Below the pieces are notes generated by a model that was not told the DNA's origin, made no database searches, and saw only the letters and a list, made by a program, of their open reading frames with translations. 5,141 bases of DNA from Polyangiaceae bacterium (GTDB taxonomy: Bacteria; Myxococcota; Polyangia; Polyangiales; Polyangiaceae). A program made the position numbers and the translations under genes. This document shows positions 1-5,141 of this stretch, piece by piece (the first letter of the stretch is position 1; each line of letters opens with the position of its first letter). The DNA is taken from positions 1 through 5,141 of the forward strand of contig JAICTU010000586.1 in assembly GCA_025936205.1 (NCBI GenBank), written 5' to 3'.

Positions 1-43
1 CCGATCCGCAGGCATCCCCGGGATTGCCCCTTGCGTGGGCAGA

Positions 44-1774
44 CTAGCTCGCCGCCTGCGGAGCCTCCGGCGGCTGAGTCACGCGACGAAGCGTGCCCGT
101 CTTGCGCCCGGGGCGCTCCCATTCCGCGAGCGCCGAATCGCTGATGGCGCCATCGAGCGCGAAAAAGTTCACCTCGCCGGTGCGCACGTCGTAGAGGCCG
201 CCCACGATGGCGAGCCTGCCCTCCCGCACCAGTCCGTCGAGCGCGCTGCTCTGCTGTCGGATTACGGCCATGGTGCGCTGCACGTTGCGGCGTGCTACCT
301 CGTCCATATAGCTCTCGCGCAGCCCGCTGTGCGAACCGGCCGTCACCGGCAGCGGCAGCTCGGGCTCGATCGCGCGCTGGATCTCGCTGACCAGCACATC
401 GAGGTTGGTGCAGCCCATGGCTTCCTCGGCAGTCTGCCCCTTCTGCGCCAGCTCCACGGCGGCCTTCACCGCCCCGCAGCTGGTATGGCCCAGGACCAGG
501 ATCAGCTTGGCGCCCGCCACCAGCGTCCCGAACTCCATGCTGCCGAGCACCTTGTCGCGCGCGATGTTGCCGGCGATGCGGATCACGAACACGTCCCCGA
601 TCCCCAGGTCGAAGATCAGCTCCGCGGGCGTGCGGCTGTCGATGCAGCTCAAGACCACGGCCATGGGAGACTGACCCCGCGCCGTCGCGTTGACCTGGCG
701 CACCAGGTCGCGCGTCAGTCGCTGTCCACTCTGGAAGCGCAGGTTCCCGTCGCGCAAGATCTGCAAGACCTGCTCGGGCGTGAGCGCGTCACGCACGTCG
801 CGCGAGGAGTAGTCGACGTACTGGATCTGATCTTCGAGGCGCGGGTAGCGATCCCGGAAGCCCAGGCAGCTCACGTCGATGGCGTGCGCGGGCGCGTACT
901 TTCCCTTGAAGTCGTCGAGCAGGTCGAGGATGTCTGGATCGATGTAGTCGGTGTTGCGGGCGTCGATCAGCACGTGGCCACCGCGCGGGACACCGTGCAG
1001 CGCGCGCTCCAGCGCGGCACGATTCAGGAAGCTCACCTGGTTGGAGAGCTCGATGCGCAGCACGTCGCCCGTGATGTGTTTCTCCAGCACGCGGCGCAAG
1101 GGCCGCCGGAAGTTGCTGTGCAAGATGAAGCCCACCGCCACCACCAGGCCAACGGCGATGCCCTTCAGCAAATCGGTCGCTAGGATGCCGAGTACGGTCA
1201 CCGCAAAGGGCAGAAACTGCGGCCGCCCTTCGCGCCACAACTGCCGAACCAGCTGGGGGCTCGCGAGCTTGAGGCCGGTGGTGATCAAGATCGCCGCCAG
1301 GCATGCCAGCGGGATCTGATTGAGCAAGCTGGCGGCGAACAGTACGCAGCCGAGCAGCAGGGCACCATGCAGGATCGTGCTACGCCGGGTCTCGTTGCGG
1401 GCGTTGATGTTGACGGAGCTGCGCACGATCACGCTCGTCACCGGCAGGCCGCCGATCAGACCCGAGATCAAATTGCCCACGCCCTGTGCGCACAGCTCGC
1501 GGCTGGGTGGGGAGTGGCGCTGCTTGGGGTCGAGGCGATCGACTGCTTCCAGGTTGAGCAGGGTTTCGAGTGACGCGACGACGGCGAGCGTGATGGCGGC
1601 GCCGTAGACGGCGGGGTTCGCGAAGCCGGACCAGTCGGGGGTCTGGAGCAACCCGAGGGCGGACTGCGCGTCGTCCGCCACGGGGACGCGCACCAGGTAG
1701 CCGGCGCTCAGAGCCCACTCGGGACGGAACGCGGCCAGCAATTGATTGCCGAGCACCCCCAGGGCCACGACCAC
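44..1774 (-). CDS. 5'-truncated SulP anion transporter-beta-carbonic anhydrase fusion
   Basis: The 576-residue product keeps the back half of a SulP (SLC26-like) membrane domain at about residues 1-222, with hydrophobic segments near 2-16, 56-75, 95-115, 132-168 and 185-222. SulP-typical stretches include ESLE/TLLNLEAVDRLDP-like sequence near 69-83 and GLPVTSVIVRSS near 109-120. A STAS-like linker follows (about 233-325), then a beta-carbonic anhydrase domain (about 330-545) with Cys377-x-Asp379-Ser-Arg381 and His430-x2-Cys433, the complete zinc and catalytic set. Family members hydrate CO2 to bicarbonate beside a bicarbonate/sulfate-type transporter in the inner membrane. About 200 N-terminal residues, including the first transmembrane repeat and half of the anion site, are absent. 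SulP-like sequence in frame begins near 1804 after a TGA at 1841-1843, with no ATG. The GTG start at 1774 lacks a clear ribosome binding site. Transport is probably lost. The anhydrase could still work if expressed, otherwise this is a pseudogene. Confidence 0.85.
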   Translation of the reverse strand: MVVALGVLGNQLLAAFRPEWALSAGYLVRVPVADDAQSALGLLQTPDWSGFANPAVYGAAITLAVVASLETLLNLEAVDRLDPKQRHSPPSRELCAQGVGNLISGLIGGLPVTSVIVRSSVNINARNETRRSTILHGALLLGCVLFAASLLNQIPLACLAAILITTGLKLASPQLVRQLWREGRPQFLPFAVTVLGILATDLLKGIAVGLVVAVGFILHSNFRRPLRRVLEKHITGDVLRIELSNQVSFLNRAALERALHGVPRGGHVLIDARNTDYIDPDILDLLDDFKGKYAPAHAIDVSCLGFRDRYPRLEDQIQYVDYSSRDVRDALTPEQVLQILRDGNLRFQSGQRLTRDLVRQVNATARGQSPMAVVLSCIDSRTPAELIFDLGIGDVFVIRIAGNIARDKVLGSMEFGTLVAGAKLILVLGHTSCGAVKAAVELAQKGQTAEEAMGCTNLDVLVSEIQRAIEPELPLPVTAGSHSGLRESYMDEVARRNVQRTMAVIRQQSSALDGLVREGRLAIVGGLYDVRTGEVNFFALDGAISDSALAEWERPGRKTGTLRRVTQPPEAPQAAS

Positions 1775-1853
1775 GAGCGGAGCCGGGAGCAGACTCTTCT
1801 TCAGCGTTCTATGAGTGCACCGTGAACGAGGCTCGGCTGCTCACCTTCGCAAC

Positions 1854-2258
1854 TCATTCTTCGCTCCAGCGCAGCAGCGCGTTGGTGGCGGCAACGTGAA
1901 TGAAAGAGTTCCACTGGTTCACGAAGAAGCGCACCGCGAACGCCCCCTCGGGCAGGTTCTTCAACTGGGGCAGCGACGCCTCCTCGTCGCACATATCGAC
2001 CCAGGCGTGCTTCGCTGCGGCATAGGGATAGGTTGGATCCGGGGGATCGAAGAAACAATGGATCAGCCCCTCGAGCACGATAATGCCGTGGCGCCAATCT
2101 GCTGGCTCGTGCTCGGCTCCAAGAGAGTCGTCGGTCACCCAGATTTCACCCTCGAGCGTCGCAATGCGGGCCTGAAAGTCGATGGTAATCCGCTCGACGT
2201 GCATGTCGTGGAAGCCGTTCGGCAGCTGCGACGATAGGTCCCACAGGCTCTGCGGCAT
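1854..2258 (-). CDS. Conserved-looking protein of unknown function (134 aa)
   Basis: I do not recognise a named family. The 134-residue product has no signal peptide or membrane segment and looks beta-rich. Visible blocks are LPNGFHDMHVERITIDF (12-28), a Trp-containing strand GEIWVTDD (37-44), a hydrophobic strand followed by DPPDPTYPY (71-79), and a C-terminal strand FFVNQWNSFIHVAA (111-124). The ATG at 2258 is chosen because GGAG (2264-2267) lies five bases upstream. A GTG at 2279, behind GAAGG, would add seven residues. The gene reads the same way as the sulfotransferase 99 bp upstream and could be cotranscribed with it. Its stop lies only about 50 bp before the point where the SulP reading frame becomes recognisable, so it borders the truncation scar. 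Codon use looks like real coding sequence. It loosely resembles small single-domain proteins sometimes annotated as immunity-like, but I cannot support that function. Confidence 0.7.
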   Translation of the reverse strand: MPQSLWDLSSQLPNGFHDMHVERITIDFQARIATLEGEIWVTDDSLGAEHEPADWRHGIIVLEGLIHCFFDPPDPTYPYAAAKHAWVDMCDEEASLPQLKNLPEGAFAVRFFVNQWNSFIHVAATNALLRWSEE

Positions 2259-2263
2259 GTCAG

Positions 2264-2267
2264 CTCC
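2264..2267 (-). promoter_or_regulatory. Ribosome binding site deciding the start of the 134-aa protein
   Basis: On the minus strand GGAG sits five bases before the ATG at 2258. This favours that ATG over the GTG at 2279, which has a weaker GAAGG six bases upstream. Confidence 0.5.
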
Positions 2268-2357
2268 AGTACCCGGCACTGAGTGCCTTCAAGTAAGCCA
2301 GCGAAAGTCGAGCTGGACCTGGGTTATCCCCGAATCCGAGCAGCCAGCTGGGTCTCG

Positions 2358-2987
2358 TCATGCGTCCAACCCCGCTCGGCGACGGAATCCTGCGCGCTCG
2401 TTGGTCCTGGGGAAGGGCACCGCCGGCGTAGGCACTCCAAGGAACTCGCAGAGCGGGCCCCAACCCTCCGCAACCTCGCACACCAACAAACGCTCGGCCG
2501 GCACTTCACGGCGGACGGCGCTGTTGTGCTCGTCGAAGAGCGCCAGCGCCGTCTCCCGGTCGCCGAAGCCCCCTTGGAAAAAGCCATCGAACACCAGCTC
2601 GCGCGCCAGCTCAATCGCCGATCGCTCTTCGGCGCTGCTACCTTCGGAAGAGGCGAACGTTACAGGGTAGACCGTGCTGCACATGCTCTCGTACCAGGTG
2701 TTCGGATCCCGGATGGTGAGCACTACTTTCGCGCCGGGATAGGCGCGCACGAGCTCGCGCCAGAACAGGCAGGCGGGTGTATCCGTGACGGACTGATATT
2801 CGCCCAACAGCTCTCTCCAGCTCTCGATCTTGCCGGCGTGGGCACGTCGCCAGAGCGCGTGATGCTCCGGTTGCAGAAACTCCTCGTGCATGTGGTAGCA
2901 GGGACCCATTCCCAGGAGCTGCAGCGCCTGCCGCAAGGAGAAGGTTCCTGTGCGCGACCAACCAGCGCCGATGACTTTCAACGACAT
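2358..2987 (-). CDS. Sulfotransferase family protein (Sulfotransfer_4-like, PAPS-dependent)
   Basis: The 209-residue product matches small cytosolic sulfotransferases that move sulfate from PAPS to an alcohol or amine acceptor. The 5'-phosphosulfate loop is GAGWSRTGTFSLRQAL (7-22) with the expected Arg-Thr-Gly-Thr core. GPCYHMHE (28-35) follows. A D-T-P segment with an aromatic helix (69-83) leads into the 3'-phosphate site LTIRDPNTWYES (90-101), where Arg93 and Ser101 are the usual nucleotide ligands. The C-terminal block EGWGPLCEFLGVPTP (174-188) and FPRTN (192-196) are also family features. Length is normal for this compact class. The start at 2987 is fixed by GGAGGG six bases upstream; an in-frame start at 3074 would add 29 residues lacking family sequence. 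The gene is divergent from the phosphatase gene. The acceptor substrate cannot be read from sequence. Confidence in family is high, in substrate nil. Confidence 0.92.
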   Translation of the reverse strand: MSLKVIGAGWSRTGTFSLRQALQLLGMGPCYHMHEEFLQPEHHALWRRAHAGKIESWRELLGEYQSVTDTPACLFWRELVRAYPGAKVVLTIRDPNTWYESMCSTVYPVTFASSEGSSAEERSAIELARELVFDGFFQGGFGDRETALALFDEHNSAVRREVPAERLLVCEVAEGWGPLCEFLGVPTPAVPFPRTNERAGFRRRAGLDA

Positions 2988-3136
2988 TGCCGACCCTCCG
3001 AGGTTTTCGAGAAGATACATCAGACGCGGCGGCCGCGGCCACTGCGCTGGCCCGGGTAGCTCGCCCGAACGCACCTGCTATCTTATTTGAAGGACCGCCG
3101 CGGCTGCGGCCCCCTACAGCATTTCCTGGGCCCGGC
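2988..3136. promoter_or_regulatory. Divergent intergenic region between sulfotransferase and phosphatase genes
   Basis: These 149 bp must carry the upstream signals of two divergent genes. The only AT-rich patch, around 3079-3088, contains TATCTT (3079-3084), a possible -10 element for the phosphatase, but I see no good -35 hexamer 16-18 bases before it. GAAGGA at 3089-3094 follows. The promoter assignment is weak and is inference. Confidence 0.3.
2994..2999 (-). promoter_or_regulatory. Strong ribosome binding site of the sulfotransferase gene
   Basis: The minus strand reads GGAGGG followed by a six-base spacer and the ATG at 2987. This supports the internal start over the upstream in-frame start at 3074. 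Confidence 0.7.
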
Positions 3137-3619
3137 ATGGATACGGACGGCGACTTCATTCATTGGATCACACGCACCGCGGCCGGCCTGCGCCAACCCG
3201 GTCTTCACGGCGAGCTCCGCGCTGACCTTCTGGCGGTGCGCCGAGCTGGCATCGCTGTGCTCGTATCGCTCACCGCTGATCCCGTGCCGGAACGGGACCT
3301 GATGAGGTGCGGCATCAGGGGCCGCCACTTTCCCATCGTCGGCATGGGCACTCCGCTGCTCGAGCCCACCATCGACCTGTGCCAGGAGCTCTCGCGAGAC
3401 TTGAGCCAGGGCTCCAAGATCGCATTTCATTGCACCGCGGGTGTGGGCCGTACCGGAATGATGCTCGCGTGCCATTTGGTATCGCGCGGCATCTCAGCCG
3501 CTGATGCGGTGGTCCGGGTGCGAGAGCGCATTCCGAGAGCAATTCAGACCTCGGGGCAAGAAGCATTTGTGCAACGCTTTGCCGACGCCTCGAATCCGCG
3601 GGCTGCGCGCAGGCCCTGA
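3137..3619 (+). CDS. Tyrosine/dual-specificity-type protein phosphatase, general acid apparently replaced
   Basis: The 160-residue product has the Cys-based phosphatase signature HCTAGVGRTGMM at residues 98-109: nucleophile Cys99, phosphate-binding Arg105, then Thr106. The preceding strand SKIAF and the C-terminal IQTSGQEAFVQRF (136-148) match small bacterial dual-specificity-type enzymes that dephosphorylate Tyr or Ser/Thr residues, or other phosphate esters. HFPIVGMGTP (64-73) is the general-acid loop. Homologues normally have Asp 30-32 residues before the Cys, but here Gly69 (GGC codon) occupies that place, 30 residues before Cys99. Activity may therefore be reduced, or the protein may trap substrates. 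No signal peptide or membrane segment is visible, so a cytosolic location is likely. The ATG at 3137 begins the family-like part but has a poor ribosome binding site. The frame stays open upstream to 2987, and GAAGGA at 3089-3094 could serve a CTG at 3104. The gene is divergent from the sulfotransferase and convergent with the ATPase. Confidence 0.88.
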   Translation: MDTDGDFIHWITRTAAGLRQPGLHGELRADLLAVRRAGIAVLVSLTADPVPERDLMRCGIRGRHFPIVGMGTPLLEPTIDLCQELSRDLSQGSKIAFHCTAGVGRTGMMLACHLVSRGISAADAVVRVRERIPRAIQTSGQEAFVQRFADASNPRAARRP

Positions 3620-3627
3620 ACTCGAGG

Positions 3628-3643
3628 CCCTCAGCGCTGAGGG
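3628..3643. terminator. Perfect 16-bp palindrome between convergent genes, candidate bidirectional terminator
   Basis: CCCTCAGCGCTGAGGG is its own reverse complement. It begins nine bases after the phosphatase stop and spans the stop codon of the ATPase gene (3631-3633). Neither side has a T-run, so it is not a textbook intrinsic terminator. It could instead act as an RNA 3'-end stabiliser or a protein site. Confidence 0.4.
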
Positions 3644-4173
3644 AGCCGGAGCTTCTTCAGCACCGCTCGGACCCGGGTCTCGGTGTCGCCCCGTACTTCG
3701 AAGACCTCGAGCCCCAGCTCCAGAGGATCCTCGAACAGCAGCTCCCGCAGCTTCTGGTCGACGGCTGCGCGCGTGCCGCCTTCGTCATCGCTCTCGGCGA
3801 AGGTGATCCGATCCGGCTCTTCGATGGGCACGAAGACCACCCCATCCAGAGCCTCCAACGCCTCGCGCACGCGCGGAAGCCACCCGTCCCAGTCGACGGC
3901 ATCGCTGTCGTCGTGCACGGCCGCGTACGCCAGGATGTCGATGGGGCACCGATCCAGGAGCACGCTCTCCCCTGCTTCGGTCAGCTCCTGAGTAGCACGC
4001 TCCAGCTGCGCCTCGAGATCCTCGAGCGATGGTGGGTGCGAGGCTTCGTAACCGTCTTCCTCCAGCAGGTGATACGGCTCCTCCACGACGCTGTAGGCAG
4101 GCAGGTTCGCGGCGAGCTCTGCGATCAACGTCGACTTGCCCGTCCGATGACTGCCCGAGATGGCGATGCGCAT
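3631..4173 (-). CDS. P-loop ATPase / small-molecule kinase-like protein (AAA_28-like)
   Basis: The 180-residue product opens with a beta strand and a Walker A loop, GSHRTGKST (7-15), with Lys13 and Ser14 as phosphate and magnesium ligands. VVEEPYH (29-35) follows. The strand-plus-motif LLDRCPIDILAYA (72-84) has the Asp-Arg pair that in nucleotide and nucleoside kinases lies near the phosphate acceptor. A second hydrophobic strand (DGVVFVPIEEPDRI) is followed by an acidic segment. The layout fits the AAA_28 / NadR-like / deoxynucleoside-kinase-like fold, and length is normal. It probably phosphorylates or binds a small molecule in the cytosol; the substrate is unknown. The ATG at 4173 starts right at the P-loop strand, as expected, with only AGG (4182-4184) as a weak ribosome binding site. 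That upstream sequence lies in the IS remnant, so expression signals may be IS-derived. The gene ends 11 bp from the convergent phosphatase gene. Confidence 0.82.
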   Translation of the reverse strand: MRIAISGSHRTGKSTLIAELAANLPAYSVVEEPYHLLEEDGYEASHPPSLEDLEAQLERATQELTEAGESVLLDRCPIDILAYAAVHDDSDAVDWDGWLPRVREALEALDGVVFVPIEEPDRITFAESDDEGGTRAAVDQKLRELLFEDPLELGLEVFEVRGDTETRVRAVLKKLRLPQR

Positions 4174-4182
4174 GATGATAAC

Positions 4183-4488
4183 CTAGTCGCGACTTGCCAT
4201 TTTTCGAGGGGAAGCTGGGCGGCGCGGGTGCGTTGGCCCTGTTGGACGTACCAGATAGTAGTCCGGCCATGGCGGATGAGTGCCAATGGAGATGGATGCG
4301 CCCGAGATGAGCTTGCCCGTGTGCCGCCCCGGCGTGTCATCAACGACGAGTCGAATACCCCCTTTCGGTGCCAACCGCTCGATGAGCAGGGCCGCCAGTG
4401 TCAGGCCGACTTCGTCGGTGGTCCAGCGAGCGCGCGAGAAAAAGCGATGATAGCTACGGCACGCGCAGGCGGCGCAGCCGCCGAGCAT
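4183..4488 (-). pseudogene. Decayed DDE transposase remnant (DDE_5 / IS701-like)
   Basis: The minus-strand frame from 4488 contains SYHRFFSRARWTTDEVG, then a Leu-rich helix, then IRLVVDDTPGRHTGKLISGAS (about residues 12-64, 4297-4455). This matches the N-terminal part of DDE_5-type transposases, where the Asp of DDT is the first catalytic acid. Intact enzymes are several hundred residues long; here similarity stops near 4291. In another minus-strand frame, 4182-4262 encodes WYVQQGQRTRAAQ...EKW, reminiscent of the C-terminal WY...G...W segment of the same transposases, so most of the catalytic core seems deleted. The remaining Asp/Glu residues are missing, so the protein is dead. The extreme N-terminus is also absent, because an in-frame stop lies just upstream of the conserved part. 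No terminal inverted repeats or target duplication were found by eye. Family is confident to the DDE_5 level; the IS701 label is tentative. Confidence 0.72.
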
Positions 4489-4805
4489 GGCGCGGGGGTG
4501 GCGCGGGGCTCATGATTCGTCACATCTCGGCACTTGGCTGGCAATGACAGCGGGCGGCCTCCCAAGCTGAGCGCCGCGGAGACGTGAGCAGCCGAGCGCA
4601 CGGCATGAGGAGGGAATGGGCCGGACCTCAACTTCGCGACACGGTCCGAAGCTCGGGACGCGCGCCGGCCTCGGACGGAAGCCGACGGCGCCGTGCCCAC
4701 GATACCGTCGAGCCTCCACCTGGATTGCAGCAGAGAGCCGCGCAATGCCCATGAAAATGGCATGCATGCTGTCGATTTCGCTGGACGAGGTAGGCGCGGC
4801 TCAAG

Positions 4806-4915
4806 CGCTCGCGAGCGGCGGTGGCGCTCGAAACTTGCGTTCTTCGCCTTGAAGCCCGTGAGCAGAGCGCGCGAGCGCTTTCAGGGCAAAAACCGCGCGG
4901 CGCTCGCTGCGAGCG
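4806..4915. repeat. Cluster of three GCTCGC/GCGAGC-type inverted repeats
   Basis: CGCTCGCGAGCG (4806-4817) is a perfect palindrome. AGCGC-GCGA-GCGCT (4866-4879) has a 5-bp stem and 4-base loop. CGCTCG-CTG-CGAGCG (4901-4915) has a 6-bp stem and 3-base loop. The arms share the CGCTCG/CGAGCG core. They could be operator sites or RNA hairpins ahead of the HNH-like gene, or chance products of high G+C. Confidence 0.35.
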
Positions 4916-4972
4916 AATCTGAGCGGCACTGCGAGCCTCGAAAATCGTCATGATAGTGTGCTGCTTCGAGTG

Positions 4973-4978
4973 GGAGGG
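4973..4978 (+). promoter_or_regulatory. Strong ribosome binding site of the right-edge gene
   Basis: GGAGGG ends four bases before the ATG at 4983, a near-ideal Shine-Dalgarno arrangement, which fixes the start of the partial gene. Confidence 0.7.
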
Positions 4979-4982
4979 AAGC

Positions 4983-5141
4983 ATGAGCGAATGGAAGATC
5001 GCGCACGAGACGTTGTCGCGGCTGGCGCGGAAGCGAGCCGCAGCCGATGCGCTGGAGGGCCACTGGCTGCTGCGCGCGCGGCGGGCTCGAGCGCATGTGC
5101 ACCTGGGTTTCGGCAGCTTCGTCAGTTATGTGGAACAGCTC
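4983..5141 (+). CDS. HNH-endonuclease-like protein, N-terminal fragment (cut by window edge)
   Basis: The first 53 codons are visible and remain open at the window edge. The product begins MSEWKIAHETLSRLARKR, followed by ALEGHWLLRARRARAHVHLG and then FGSFVSYVEQL. This LA-R-R...DALEGHWLLRA...HLGFGSF-YVE pattern resembles the N-terminal helical region of multi-copy proteins in Polyangiales-type myxobacteria, many of which carry a C-terminal HNH nuclease motif. The HNH motif itself would lie outside the window, so nuclease function is inferred from memory of the family, not seen. The segment is helix-rich, basic and lacks a signal peptide. The start is fixed by GGAGGG four bases upstream. The upstream spacer has a cluster of inverted repeats and a decayed transposase, consistent with a mobile or repeat-rich neighbourhood. 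Confidence 0.6.
   Translation, partial: MSEWKIAHETLSRLARKRAAADALEGHWLLRARRARAHVHLGFGSFVSYVEQL

Larger units (their letters stand above)
4489..4982. other. Gene-poor spacer with short inverted repeats
   Basis: No reading frame on either strand here has recognisable family motifs; the frames of about 80-120 codons overlap one another in several phases, as expected of G+C-rich noncoding DNA. Part of the left side may be further decayed IS sequence. The right side (4806-4915) carries three short inverted repeats described separately. The last 40 bases should hold the promoter and ribosome binding site of the downstream gene. Confidence 0.5.

Noticed and set aside
35..1183. 382-codon plus-strand open frame opposite the carbonic anhydrase gene
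   Set aside because: It is antisense to a clearly recognised gene, its product is low-complexity in His, Ala, Gln, Asp and Val without family motifs, and it arises from G/C third-position bias on the opposite strand.
44..2987. A sulfate-assimilation operon linking SulP and the sulfotransferase
   Set aside because: SulP-carbonic anhydrase fusions are more plausibly bicarbonate-linked, the transporter is truncated, and no PAPS-synthesis gene is present, so the sulfate link is not supported.
2283..3059. 258-codon plus-strand open frame
   Set aside because: It lies antisense to the sulfotransferase, which has full PAPS-binding motifs and a ribosome binding site; the plus-strand product has none.
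3913..4515. 200-codon plus-strand open frame
   Set aside because: It covers the opposite strand of the ATPase start and the transposase remnant, with no recognisable motif.
4749..4768. Small imperfect inverted repeat ATGCCCAT / ATGGCAT next to GCATGCATGC
   Set aside because: It is short with a bulge, not positioned against a clear promoter, and could easily be chance.
4401..4984. Several overlapping frames on both strands in the spacer
   Set aside because: They overlap each other in different phases, lack ribosome binding sites and motifs, and have Arg/Ala/Ser-rich composition typical of noncoding G+C-rich DNA.
1..5141. CRISPR array, tRNA or rRNA
   Set aside because: No regularly spaced direct repeats, cloverleaf-like segments or rRNA-like conserved stretches were seen.

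Overview
The window is G+C-rich throughout, with strong G/C third-position bias, so long antisense shadow frames are common. The partial gene at the right edge resembles the N-terminus of HNH-nuclease-like paralogues I associate with Polyangiales-type myxobacteria. Together with a sulfotransferase, a bacterial dual-specificity-type phosphatase and a SulP-carbonic anhydrase fusion, this suggests a large-genome myxobacterium or relative. That assignment is inference from sequence style and family memory only.

Layout: (1) 44-1774, minus: a SulP anion transporter-beta-carbonic anhydrase fusion that has lost the front half of its membrane domain but keeps a complete carbonic anhydrase domain. (2) 1854-2258, minus: an intact small protein of unknown function. 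(3) 2358-2987, minus: a complete PAPS-type sulfotransferase with a strong ribosome binding site. (4) 3137-3619, plus, divergent from the sulfotransferase: a small tyrosine/dual-specificity-type phosphatase with an intact Cys-Arg loop but Gly where the general-acid Asp is expected. (5) 3631-4173, minus, convergent with the phosphatase across an 11-bp gap holding a 16-bp palindrome: a P-loop ATPase/kinase-like protein. (6) About 4183-4488, minus: a decayed transposase remnant lying directly against the start of the ATPase gene. (7) 4489-4982: no convincing gene, but several short inverted repeats. (8) 4983 to the window edge, plus: the start of an HNH-nuclease-like gene behind a strong ribosome binding site.

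These genes do not form one obvious pathway. The three left-hand minus-strand genes could be cotranscribed, but the gaps (about 80-100 bp) and the truncated SulP gene argue for a patchwork formed by rearrangement. The most concrete oddities are the decapitated SulP-carbonic anhydrase gene, the apparent loss of the phosphatase general acid, and an IS remnant that appears to supply the upstream region of the ATPase gene. I found no convincing new multi-gene defence or biosynthetic system.
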